A program made the position numbers and the translations under genes. A stretch of 5,864 bases of DNA from an uncultured Parabacteroides sp. (GTDB lineage Bacteria; Bacteroidota; Bacteroidia; Bacteroidales; Tannerellaceae), in assembly GCA_947074335.1 (NCBI GenBank), contig CAMTPG010000181.1:1-5864 (forward strand), read 5' to 3'. The first letter of the stretch is position 1; every line of letters begins with the position of its first letter. A model generated the notes under the pieces. That model saw only the letters and a list, made by a program, of their open reading frames with translations, did not search any database and had not been told where the DNA came from. Positions 1 through 5,864 of the stretch are shown in pieces.

Positions 1-100
1 TGACCAAGAGGAGTATTTTTTTTAATTAACTGATTTAATTTTAAACTAAAATCATGCACTTTGCTTTAAAATTTTAAATCATGGAATGCTATTTTGTAAA

Positions 101-171
101 CAAAAAAAATAAAACGGCAATCCCGGAAGAAATGTTATTAAACAGGAAAGCCGGGATTTTTATTTTTTATT
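101..171 (+). terminator. Rho-independent terminator, probably bidirectional
   Basis: An 8-bp perfect stem pairs 119-126 (AATCCCGG) with 151-158 (CCGGGATT) around a 24-nt loop. On the plus strand a T-rich run to about 171 follows the stem directly. On the minus strand the run opposite 101-114 is also T-rich but begins five or six bases after the GC stem. The shape favours ending a rightward transcript whose gene would lie left of the window, with possible back-up termination of leftward transcripts. The loop is longer than in most intrinsic terminators, which lowers confidence slightly. Confidence 0.7.
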
Positions 172-380
172 CATTTTCTCCGATAATCAGTTTGAAATGT
201 ATCTCTTTTCTCTGATGAAAAAGCATCAGAAGCACACAGAACCGGACGCAAAGAAAATCAGAAGCAAATAAAACCTGAAAGTATCAGAATTGCATGTAAA
301 ACAATAAGTTGTAAACCGTAAATTTAAAAGCAGCAGGCGAAAAGATGGAAGATAAGGGATTCCGGTCAGCAAAATAGCCG
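172..380. other. Non-coding stretch between two terminators
   Basis: No convincing gene is seen here on either strand; the longest ATG-started frames noticed are 24 codons (plus, 197-271) and 19 codons (minus, ending just before the left terminator). The stretch holds a 7-bp perfect hairpin (TCTGATG at 211-217, CATCAGA at 224-230) and copies of ATCAGAAGCA at 225-234 and 257-266, plus a partial copy ATCAGAA at 283-289. Most likely this is spacer between convergent transcripts, although a small RNA cannot be excluded from sequence alone. Confidence 0.5.
225..289 (+). repeat. Short direct repeats ATCAGAAGCA
   Basis: Two exact 10-bp copies start at 225 and 257, and a 7-bp partial copy (ATCAGAA) starts at 283. 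The first copy overlaps the right arm of the hairpin at 211-230. The spacings of 32 and 26 bp are not regular enough for a CRISPR, and no function is recognised. Confidence 0.4.
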
Positions 381-423
381 CAATAAAAAACTCCTGATCC
401 GATATCCATCGAATCAGGAGTTT
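381..423 (-). terminator. Intrinsic terminator of secA
   Basis: A strong hairpin pairs 388-398 (AAACTCCTGAT) with 413-423 (ATCAGGAGTTT). After one C-A mismatch (399/412) the pairing continues as CGAT 400-403 with ATCG 408-411, closing a 4-nt loop at 404-407. On the minus strand the stem is followed directly by TTTTTTATT (complement of 382-390), the classical layout. It lies about 100 bp past the secA stop, giving secA mRNA a roughly 100-nt 3' untranslated tail. The T run on the plus strand is broken, so rightward termination would be weaker. Confidence 0.85.
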
Positions 424-523
424 ATCTGTTTTTATCCGGCTTTATCTCTATTGGCTATCAGCGATAACTGGCGGAAGAGATCAAAACCCGATATTTATTT
501 GTTTGCTCTGCTACAGTGCGGGA

Positions 524-3500
524 TTATAAACCCTGACCGTGACAGCTCTTGTATTTCTTACCGCTGCCGCAGGGACAAGGATCATTTCTGCCTACACGTT
601 TTTCAGCTCTAACCGGTTCATGTTTTGCCTGTTGGGGCGCTGAACCTGTTCCGGATAAATCCTGTTTCTCGGCACGATACTTACTCATATCTTCATGACG
701 TTCGGCCGCTGCACGCTGAATAGCGATCTGTTGCTGACGGATAGCCTCTTCGGCTGCAGCACGACGCTCTTCGATCTGTTTTTTCTGCTCTTCGGTCGGT
801 TCCTCACGTACCGGAATCTGACCGCGCATCAGGATTGCAACCGTTTTACGGTTCATCGAGTCCACCATCGCTTTGAACAGATTGTATGATTCAAGTTTGT
901 AAATCAACAACGGATCTTTATTTTCGTAGCTGGCATTCTGTACCGAATGGCGCAGTTCGTCCATTTCGCGCAGGTGTTCTTTCCATGAATCATCGATAGT
1001 ATGTAATACGATTGATTTCTGGAAGGCTTTGGTGATCGCTCTGCAATCGGTTTCGTAAGCCTCTTTCAGGTTGCAGGAGATGTTATACATGCGCTGTCCG
1101 TCGGTAATCGGGATCATGATATTTTCGTACATGGCGCCCTGATTTTCGAAAACCTGTTTGATAACCGGTAAAGCTACCTGTGTCATGCGTTCCATGCGGC
1201 GTTTGAACTGTTCCAGTACGGCATCAAACAGTTTATCTGTCATTTCGGCCGGTTTCATCGATTTGAATTCCTCTTCGGTGAAGGGCGACTCCATGGCAAA
1301 TGTTTTATACAGCTCCATTTTGAATCCTTCGAAATCGCCAAACTCGCCATATTGTTCAACAACCGCATTGGTTGTATCATATAATGTATTCAGCACGTCC
1401 AGACCGATACGTTCGCCCATCAGTGCATGACGACGGCGTGTATAGATTACGGTACGCTGCGAATTCATCACATCATCGTATTCGAGCAGACGCTTACGGA
1501 TACCGAAGTTGTTTTCTTCTACTTTCTTCTGGGCACGCTCTACCGATTTGCTCAACATGCTGTGTTCGAGCACTTCACCGTCTTTGAAACCTAATTTGTC
1601 CATCAGCCCGGCGATCTTTTCGGAAGCGAACAGACGCATCAGATCATCTTCGAGTGAAACAAAGAATACAGAAGAACCCGGGTCACCCTGACGACCGGCA
1701 CGACCACGCAACTGACGGTCTACACGGCGGCTCTCGTGACGTTCGGTACCTAAAATTGCCAGACCGCCTGCATCTTTTACTTCGATAGGCAGTTTGATGT
1801 CGGTACCACGACCGGCCATATTGGTTGCAATGGTTACAGCACCCGTTTTACCGGCAAGTGCCACAACATCAGCCTCTTTCTGATGTAATTTTGCATTCAG
1901 TACGCTGTGTTTGATTTTGCGCATTGAAAGCATACGACTCAGCAATTCGGAGATCTCAACCGAAGTTGTACCTACCAGTACCGGACGACCGGCTTCGGTC
2001 AGGCGCTGAACTTCGTCGATTACGGCCGAATATTTTTCACGTTTCGTTTTATAGATACGGTCGTTCATATCATTACGGGCAATCACACGGTTGGTAGGAA
2101 TTACTACCACATCCAGCTTGTAGATGTCCCACAACTCACCGGCTTCCGTTTCGGCTGTACCTGTCATACCCGACAGTTTATGATACATACGGAAGTAATT
2201 CTGTAATGTAATAGTCGCGAATGTTTGTGTAGCCGCTTCCACTTTTACACCCTCTTTCGCTTCAATCGCCTGATGCAGACCATCCGAATAACGGCGGCCA
2301 TCCATGATACGACCGGTTTGTTCGTCTACAATCATTACTTTGTTGTCCATCACCACATACTCATCATCCTTTTCGAACAAAGTATAGGCTTTCAACAACT
2401 GATTGATTGTATGCACACGCTCACTCTTCACCGAGTAAACAGCCAGCAATTCATCTTTCTTCTGCTGTTTTTCTTCTGCATCTTTGATGTTTTCGAGTTC
2501 CGAAAGCTGCGAAGTGATATCGGGAAGTACAAAGAATGTCGGGTCATCAGATTTACCGGTCAGCAAATCGATCCCCTTATCTGTCAGCTCAATGCTGTTA
2601 TTTTTTTCTTCAATTACAAAGTAAAGCTCATCGGTAGCTTCATGCATATGGCGCATGTTTTCAGACATGAAATACTCTTCAGTCTTCAACATCTGTGCCT
2701 TGATTCCCTGTTCGCTCAGGTATTTGATCAGCGCTTTATTACGCGGAAAACCTTTGTAAGAACGGAACAATGCAATGTTACCCTCTTTTACCTCTTCGGC
2801 ATCGCTGCTTGCCATTTTCTTTTTGGCTTCGATCAGTAATTTCGAGCAAAGATCTTTCTGGGCATTCACCACAACCTCCACATTGTTGCGGAATTGTTCG
2901 AACAGCTGCTGTTCGCCGCGCGGAATCGGACCCGAGATGATCAGCGGTGTACGGGCATCATCAATCAATACCGAGTCAACCTCATCCACAATCGCATAAT
3001 TATGTTTGCGTTGAACCAGATCAGTCGGATTGATCGCCATATTATCACGCAGGTAATCGAAACCGAATTCATTATTTGTTCCGAAAGTGATATCTGCATT
3101 GTAAGCAGCGCGGCGGGAATCCGAGTTAGGCTGGTGTTTGTCGATACAATCTACTGAAAGACCATGGAACATATAGAGCGGGCCCATCCATTCCGAGTCA
3201 CGTTTCGACAGATAATCATTCACCGTTACCACATGTACACCATTGCGTGTCAGGGCGTTCAGGAATACAGGCAGGGTAGCCACAAGTGTTTTACCCTCAC
3301 CGGTAGCCATCTCGGCCACTTTACCTTTATGCAAAACCACACCACCAAACAGCTGAACATCATAATGAATCATGTCCCAGGTAATTTCGTTACCACCCGC
3401 TTTCCAATGATTGTGATAAAGTGCTTTTTCGCCGTCGATCTCCACGAAATCAAATTTCGCAGCCAGATCACGGTCGAAATCCGTTGCAGTAACCTCCACA

Positions 3501-3877
3501 ATCGGATTTTGAGCGAAACGGCGTCCGGTATCCTTCATAATCGCAAAAGCCTCAGGCAGCGATTGTTCGAGTACCTCTTCCATTTTCTCGAGAATATTTT
3601 TTTCTTTCTTATCGATTTCGGCCCAGACAGCTTCACGCTCTTCCAGTTCTTTACCTTCGATAGTACTACGTAGTTCGTTTACTTCGGCGCGTTCTTCAGC
3701 CACAAAATCCTGAATACGTTGCTTAATCTCTTCTGTTTTAGCACGCAGTTCATCATTTGTCAGTTTTTCGATCGACGGATAAACGGCTTTCACTTTATCC
3801 ACATAAGGCGTAATTTCTTTCAGGTCACGCTGTGATTTGTTGCCGAATAATTTCGTCAGCAGGTCATTTAATCCCAT
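524..3877 (-). CDS. secA: Preprotein translocase ATPase SecA
   Basis: This is the cytosolic motor that couples ATP hydrolysis to pushing unfolded preproteins through SecYEG. From the ATG at 3877 it is 1117 residues. Visible motifs: Walker A GEGKT (193-197), Walker B IVDEVDS (296-302), GTNNEFGFDYLRDNM (266-280), MTGTAETEAGE (571-581), NMAGRGTDIKL (686-696) and RHESRRVDRQLRGRAGRQGD (713-732). The helical scaffold/wing region follows, then a charged Ala/Gln-rich linker (about 1026-1070) and a complete SEC-C zinc motif (C1101, C1103, C1112, H1113). It is longer than the 901-residue E. coli protein, with extra blocks near 58-105, 122-168 and in the preprotein-binding domain near 330-480; the E. 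coli insert after GRGTDI is short here. An in-frame ATG at 3943 would add 22 residues. I prefer 3877 because MGLNDLLTKLFGNK matches the family N terminus and an A-rich leader lacking Shine-Dalgarno, usual in this phylum, precedes it. No inactivating change is seen. Confidence 0.97.
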   Translation of the reverse strand: MGLNDLLTKLFGNKSQRDLKEITPYVDKVKAVYPSIEKLTNDELRAKTEEIKQRIQDFVAEERAEVNELRSTIEGKELEEREAVWAEIDKKEKNILEKMEEVLEQSLPEAFAIMKDTGRRFAQNPIVEVTATDFDRDLAAKFDFVEIDGEKALYHNHWKAGGNEITWDMIHYDVQLFGGVVLHKGKVAEMATGEGKTLVATLPVFLNALTRNGVHVVTVNDYLSKRDSEWMGPLYMFHGLSVDCIDKHQPNSDSRRAAYNADITFGTNNEFGFDYLRDNMAINPTDLVQRKHNYAIVDEVDSVLIDDARTPLIISGPIPRGEQQLFEQFRNNVEVVVNAQKDLCSKLLIEAKKKMASSDAEEVKEGNIALFRSYKGFPRNKALIKYLSEQGIKAQMLKTEEYFMSENMRHMHEATDELYFVIEEKNNSIELTDKGIDLLTGKSDDPTFFVLPDITSQLSELENIKDAEEKQQKKDELLAVYSVKSERVHTINQLLKAYTLFEKDDEYVVMDNKVMIVDEQTGRIMDGRRYSDGLHQAIEAKEGVKVEAATQTFATITLQNYFRMYHKLSGMTGTAETEAGELWDIYKLDVVVIPTNRVIARNDMNDRIYKTKREKYSAVIDEVQRLTEAGRPVLVGTTSVEISELLSRMLSMRKIKHSVLNAKLHQKEADVVALAGKTGAVTIATNMAGRGTDIKLPIEVKDAGGLAILGTERHESRRVDRQLRGRAGRQGDPGSSVFFVSLEDDLMRLFASEKIAGLMDKLGFKDGEVLEHSMLSKSVERAQKKVEENNFGIRKRLLEYDDVMNSQRTVIYTRRRHALMGERIGLDVLNTLYDTTNAVVEQYGEFGDFEGFKMELYKTFAMESPFTEEEFKSMKPAEMTDKLFDAVLEQFKRRMERMTQVALPVIKQVFENQGAMYENIMIPITDGQRMYNISCNLKEAYETDCRAITKAFQKSIVLHTIDDSWKEHLREMDELRHSVQNASYENKDPLLIYKLESYNLFKAMVDSMNRKTVAILMRGQIPVREEPTEEQKKQIEERRAAAEEAIRQQQIAIQRAAAERHEDMSKYRAEKQDLSGTGSAPQQAKHEPVRAEKRVGRNDPCPCGSGKKYKSCHGQGL

Positions 3878-3914
3878 GATATTTTTTAGTTTATTTATTT
3901 TCGTGTAAAAGTTG

Positions 3915-3989
3915 ATGTGCGGAATATTCCCGGTAAACATCATACGATAATCAGCTACAAAAATTGTGCCAACTGTATGTTCCGCACAT
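3915..3989 (-). promoter_or_regulatory. Possible structured leader of secA (long-range inverted repeat)
   Basis: TTCCGCACAT at 3980-3989 and ATGTGCGGAA at 3915-3924 are exact 10-bp reverse complements 55 bp apart in the gap upstream of secA. The right-hand copy overlaps the local hairpin at 3973-3993, so in RNA the two foldings would exclude each other. The left-hand copy partly overlaps a perfect 10-bp palindrome, GGAATATTCC, at 3921-3930. This could be an attenuator-like leader or a pair of operator half-sites. No promoter matching the Bacteroides -33 TTTG / -7 TAnnTTTG pattern was convincing here, so it is unclear whether secA has its own transcript start. Confidence 0.35.
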
Positions 3990-3993
3990 ACAG
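3973..3993 (-). terminator. Perfect 8-bp hairpin just after the phosphatase-like gene
   Basis: CTGTATGT (3973-3980) pairs perfectly with ACATACAG (3986-3993) around the 5-nt loop TCCGC. On the minus strand it starts one base after the TAG stop of the preceding gene. A T run (TTTTT, about 3959-3963) follows only after some 9 bases and the stem is AT-rich. It is therefore at best a weak terminator or an mRNA-end stabiliser between the upstream genes and secA. It could equally be a protein-binding dyad. Confidence 0.4.
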
Positions 3994-3994
3994 A

Positions 3995-5629
3995 CTATCG
4001 CAGAATAGTCATTTCGGTAAGAGGCAATGCCCTGCTGGAGTTTGGTGGTCTGATCCGCAACACATGGGTAACGGTTGGCGCTACCTCGGTGGCTTTGATT
4101 TCGCGGTATACTTTTTCAGGTTTTACGTTGCTTCCCATGAAGATCAACGGCGTCTGAACCGCGTTGTTGCGTATTACTTTTGTTACTTTCTCCTCTGATT
4201 TCGATTTAGATTTCGTCTTTAATTTCGGCTCCTCCGTATTGATAGTCCAACCCGGCTGCAGCTGAATCAGTACATCGCCACGTGTGCTCAAATGTGTACC
4301 TGTGAGGTATTTCGATGTGCGTTCGTTGGTATTGCCGATACGCAATACATGCTCGGTAGTTGCCGACTGAATACCGCTGAATTCGCGCAGAAAATCGGCT
4401 GCTTTCTCCTGAAGCGTGATCAGATCAAGCTGTGCATCTTCGATCGCCTTGCGGTTCAGAAAAATCTGATTGTCGTAAAATCCTGTCACCCAGTTGCTGT
4501 GCTGGCCGTAAAGCGCCATCATATACATATTGAGCAAGGCTACACAACGATGCGGGAAAAATTCGCCGTTCAACACAGCCAAATCTTCCGAATACTCCTC
4601 GATACTGTTATAATACCCCGAGCCGGTAAATACAATCAGCGTATTTTCGAGGCCCACTTTTGCATCAAGCTTATCAAACAGCTGCTCCAGATCTTTGTCC
4701 AGCTGATAATAGGTATCCTGAATTTCGCGCGTATATTCGCGATTCATGTTGCCGCGGTAATTGCCTGCATAATAGGTGATCGACAACATATCCGGACAAC
4801 TGCGCGTACCAAAGCCCGCATACTCTATAAACTGCATGGCCAGTCGGTTCACCTCTTTGTTGATAAAGGGCGACGTCTTCAGGTTCATGTAGCAATCCAG
4901 CGTATTGGGTTTGAATACATATTTAAAAGGAATGTCCTCCATCACATACGGGAAGGCATTATATTCCTGAATCGACAGCGAAGGTGTCCACGACATCTGG
5001 TCGATGCGTGCCGACAACGATTCCACACCATTATTGTAACGATCTACATACCAGGGCACATTCTTATAAAAAGTAGTAGTTGCCCATTTGCCATTGGTAT
5101 CGTCAATCCAGAAGGCACCGTTGGCACTCCGGCCGGCCGAAAGAATGGCCGCTTCGGGATTCGGAGCAATGGTATATACATCGCTGCGACCTTTCGAAGC
5201 GATTTTCAGCTCATCGCCAATCGTCGTGCTCAGCAGACGTTTGGGCGAATAATGATCTTTGGTAAAGTTTCCGATGTATTCGTTATCCTGAAGAATCGGA
5301 TATTCGCGGCCGGCCGTAAAATCGTAAACCCGGCTGCCTGCGATTCCGTTGATATTCGGATTGGAACCCGTAAAAAGAGTGGCAAAAGCCGAAGCCTCGT
5401 CGATATCCGAAAACTCGAACCGGATGTTATTGTATACCAATCCCTGATCGAGCAATCGCTTGAAGCCGCGTTCGCCGAAAGTGTTGTAAAAATATTCGAT
5501 ATAATCACCCCGCAACTGATCCACAGTGATGCACACTACCAGTTTAGGCGTAGTTTGCTGCGCCTCGAGGTTAGTGACCGCTATAATTGCAATTAACGAA
5601 GTTAGTAATTTTCTTAAACGATGTTCCAT
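3995..5629 (-). CDS. Exported alkaline-phosphatase-superfamily protein, predicted catalytically dead
   Basis: 544 residues with an N-terminal signal peptide (basic RLRK, hydrophobic core about 8-19, likely cleavage near A23), so probably periplasmic. The fold matches PafA-like phosphatases/type I phosphodiesterases: VVCITVDQLRGDY (31-43), FTGSNPNINGIAGSRVYD (86-103), NGAFWIDDTNGKW (170-182), EIQDTYYQLDKDL (302-314), TLIVFTGSG (330-338), TPLIFMGSNV (493-502) and EVAPTV (515-520). Of the expected metal/catalytic set only the first Asp (D37) remains. The TxPGHA nucleophile segment reads DEASAF (77-82); the Asp/His metal pair is N290 and N294; TADHG reads TGSGY (335-339); the last His position is occupied by about T483. 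A Lys/Ser stretch (470-480) lies in a late loop. These equivalences are by eye. The reading frame is intact, arguing for a maintained protein, not a decaying gene. It overlaps the upstream gene by 16 bp and precedes secA by 117 bp. A substrate-binding or scaffolding role is inference; an automatic 'alkaline phosphatase' label would probably mislead. Confidence 0.85.
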   Translation of the reverse strand: MEHRLRKLLTSLIAIIAVTNLEAQQTTPKLVVCITVDQLRGDYIEYFYNTFGERGFKRLLDQGLVYNNIRFEFSDIDEASAFATLFTGSNPNINGIAGSRVYDFTAGREYPILQDNEYIGNFTKDHYSPKRLLSTTIGDELKIASKGRSDVYTIAPNPEAAILSAGRSANGAFWIDDTNGKWATTTFYKNVPWYVDRYNNGVESLSARIDQMSWTPSLSIQEYNAFPYVMEDIPFKYVFKPNTLDCYMNLKTSPFINKEVNRLAMQFIEYAGFGTRSCPDMLSITYYAGNYRGNMNREYTREIQDTYYQLDKDLEQLFDKLDAKVGLENTLIVFTGSGYYNSIEEYSEDLAVLNGEFFPHRCVALLNMYMMALYGQHSNWVTGFYDNQIFLNRKAIEDAQLDLITLQEKAADFLREFSGIQSATTEHVLRIGNTNERTSKYLTGTHLSTRGDVLIQLQPGWTINTEEPKLKTKSKSKSEEKVTKVIRNNAVQTPLIFMGSNVKPEKVYREIKATEVAPTVTHVLRIRPPNSSRALPLTEMTILR

Positions 5630-5864
5630 ATTTTTCTATAAATGCCATACCCAGAACGCAGCCAAAGGCTCATTACAAGCGGTATGAAAGCCGGATTCAG
5701 GTGCTGTGGCAGAAAATGCCAGGCAGCCAGTAAAACCGAAAGCGCTGCAAAGTTAATAAAATGATAATAAAAAGCAGCCTTTCCGAACCTTTTTACTGCA
5801 AACAAAATGACAGCCAATAAATCAAAGGGTTGCAGCCATACCGCCGACCAGTTGGGCCAGATGC
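5614..5864 (-). CDS. C-terminal end of a polytopic membrane protein, DUF4105/Lnb-like (partial)
   Basis: The frame is open to the right edge, so only the last 82 residues are in view. An apparent start at 5817 is an internal TTG codon; upstream codons continue in frame (IWPNWSAVWLQPFDL), so I treat the gene as 5'-truncated by the window. Hydrophobic segments occur around FDLLAVILFAV, FINFAALSVLLAAWHFL and NPAFIPLVMSLWL, giving two or three membrane helices. The PNW..W..P.DLL motif followed by two helices and a late LRS recalls from memory the tail of Bacteroidota DUF4105 proteins, the family linked to lipoprotein N-acylation (Lnb); the catalytic periplasmic domain would lie outside the window. 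Its stop (5614-5616) lies inside the next gene, a 16-bp overlap suggesting co-transcription and coupled translation. Membrane protein is near certain; family assignment is moderate. Confidence 0.6.
   Translation of the reverse strand, partial: IWPNWSAVWLQPFDLLAVILFAVKRFGKAAFYYHFINFAALSVLLAAWHFLPQHLNPAFIPLVMSLWLRSGYGIYRKIWNIV

Noticed and set aside
60..96. Possible plus-strand promoter: TTTG at 60-63 and TATTTTG at 90-96
   Set aside because: The 26-bp spacing is too long for the Bacteroides consensus, and transcription would meet the terminator after about 60 bp with no gene between.
172..232. Minus-strand 19-codon ORF (starts MLFHQRKEI) ending just before the left terminator
   Set aside because: The position before a terminator is suggestive, but there is no ATG upstream, no promoter, and its length is within chance expectation.
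197..271. 24-codon plus-strand ORF in the left spacer (starts MYLFSLMKKHQ)
   Set aside because: Too short, with no ribosome-binding context or homology that I recognise; it overlaps the hairpin and both repeats, which better explain the sequence.
2225..2839. A 204-codon plus-strand frame inside secA
   Set aside because: Antisense shadow of a strongly conserved gene; Phe/His-rich low-information translation.
3941..3972. Possible secA promoter: TTGG at 3969-3972 and TATCGTATG at 3941-3949 on the minus strand, 20 bp apart
   Set aside because: The spacing fits the Bacteroides -33/-7 pattern, but the -7 box matches only about half of TAnnTTTG. Too weak to annotate.
5131..5315. Two GGCCGGCC octamers (5131-5138 and 5308-5315) 177 bp apart
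   Set aside because: Both encode Ala-Gly-Arg in the same protein and are explained by codon choice; no sign of a recognition system.
4292..5596. A 434-codon open frame on the plus strand, antisense to the phosphatase-like gene
   Set aside because: It lies wholly inside a gene with clear family motifs, and its translation is Ile/Arg/His-rich with no recognisable domain. It is a codon-bias shadow.
5614..5817. A complete 67-residue small membrane protein starting at 5817
   Set aside because: The start would be TTG (Leu), and the frame continues open to the window edge with residues that fit a larger protein, so it is the tail of a truncated gene.

Overview
The window looks like a core chromosomal segment of a Bacteroidota member, most likely order Bacteroidales. 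The evidence is an about 1117-residue SecA with the inserts and C-terminal SEC-C motif typical of that phylum, A/T-rich gene leaders with no Shine-Dalgarno sequence, and a periplasmic alkaline-phosphatase-superfamily protein next to a polytopic membrane protein. No mobile element, CRISPR array, tRNA or rRNA is visible. I cannot name the genus.

All three genes lie on the minus strand and read from the right edge to the left. First comes the C-terminal end (82 residues in view) of a membrane protein that runs off the right edge; it resembles the tail of DUF4105/Lnb-type proteins. Its stop overlaps by 16 bp the start of a 544-residue exported protein with the alkaline phosphatase/PafA fold. By hand alignment that protein has lost nearly every catalytic and metal-binding residue, so it is probably a pseudoenzyme. 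A 117-bp gap with an 8-bp perfect hairpin and an overlapping 10-bp long-range inverted repeat separates it from secA, the preprotein translocase ATPase. secA ends about 100 bp before a strong intrinsic terminator.

Positions 1-523 hold no convincing protein gene. They contain two rho-independent terminators (about 101-171 and 381-423). The left one is better oriented for a rightward transcript entering from outside the window, so secA is probably convergent with an unseen neighbour. About 210 bp of non-coding DNA with short direct and inverted repeats lies between them.

The three genes fit an envelope-biogenesis theme: SecA drives protein export, the membrane protein may act in lipoprotein maturation, and the degenerate phosphatase-fold protein is secreted to the periplasm. 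The main points for follow-up are the predicted pseudophosphatase, its linkage to secA and the membrane protein, and the possible regulatory leader of secA. A wholly new system is not evident.
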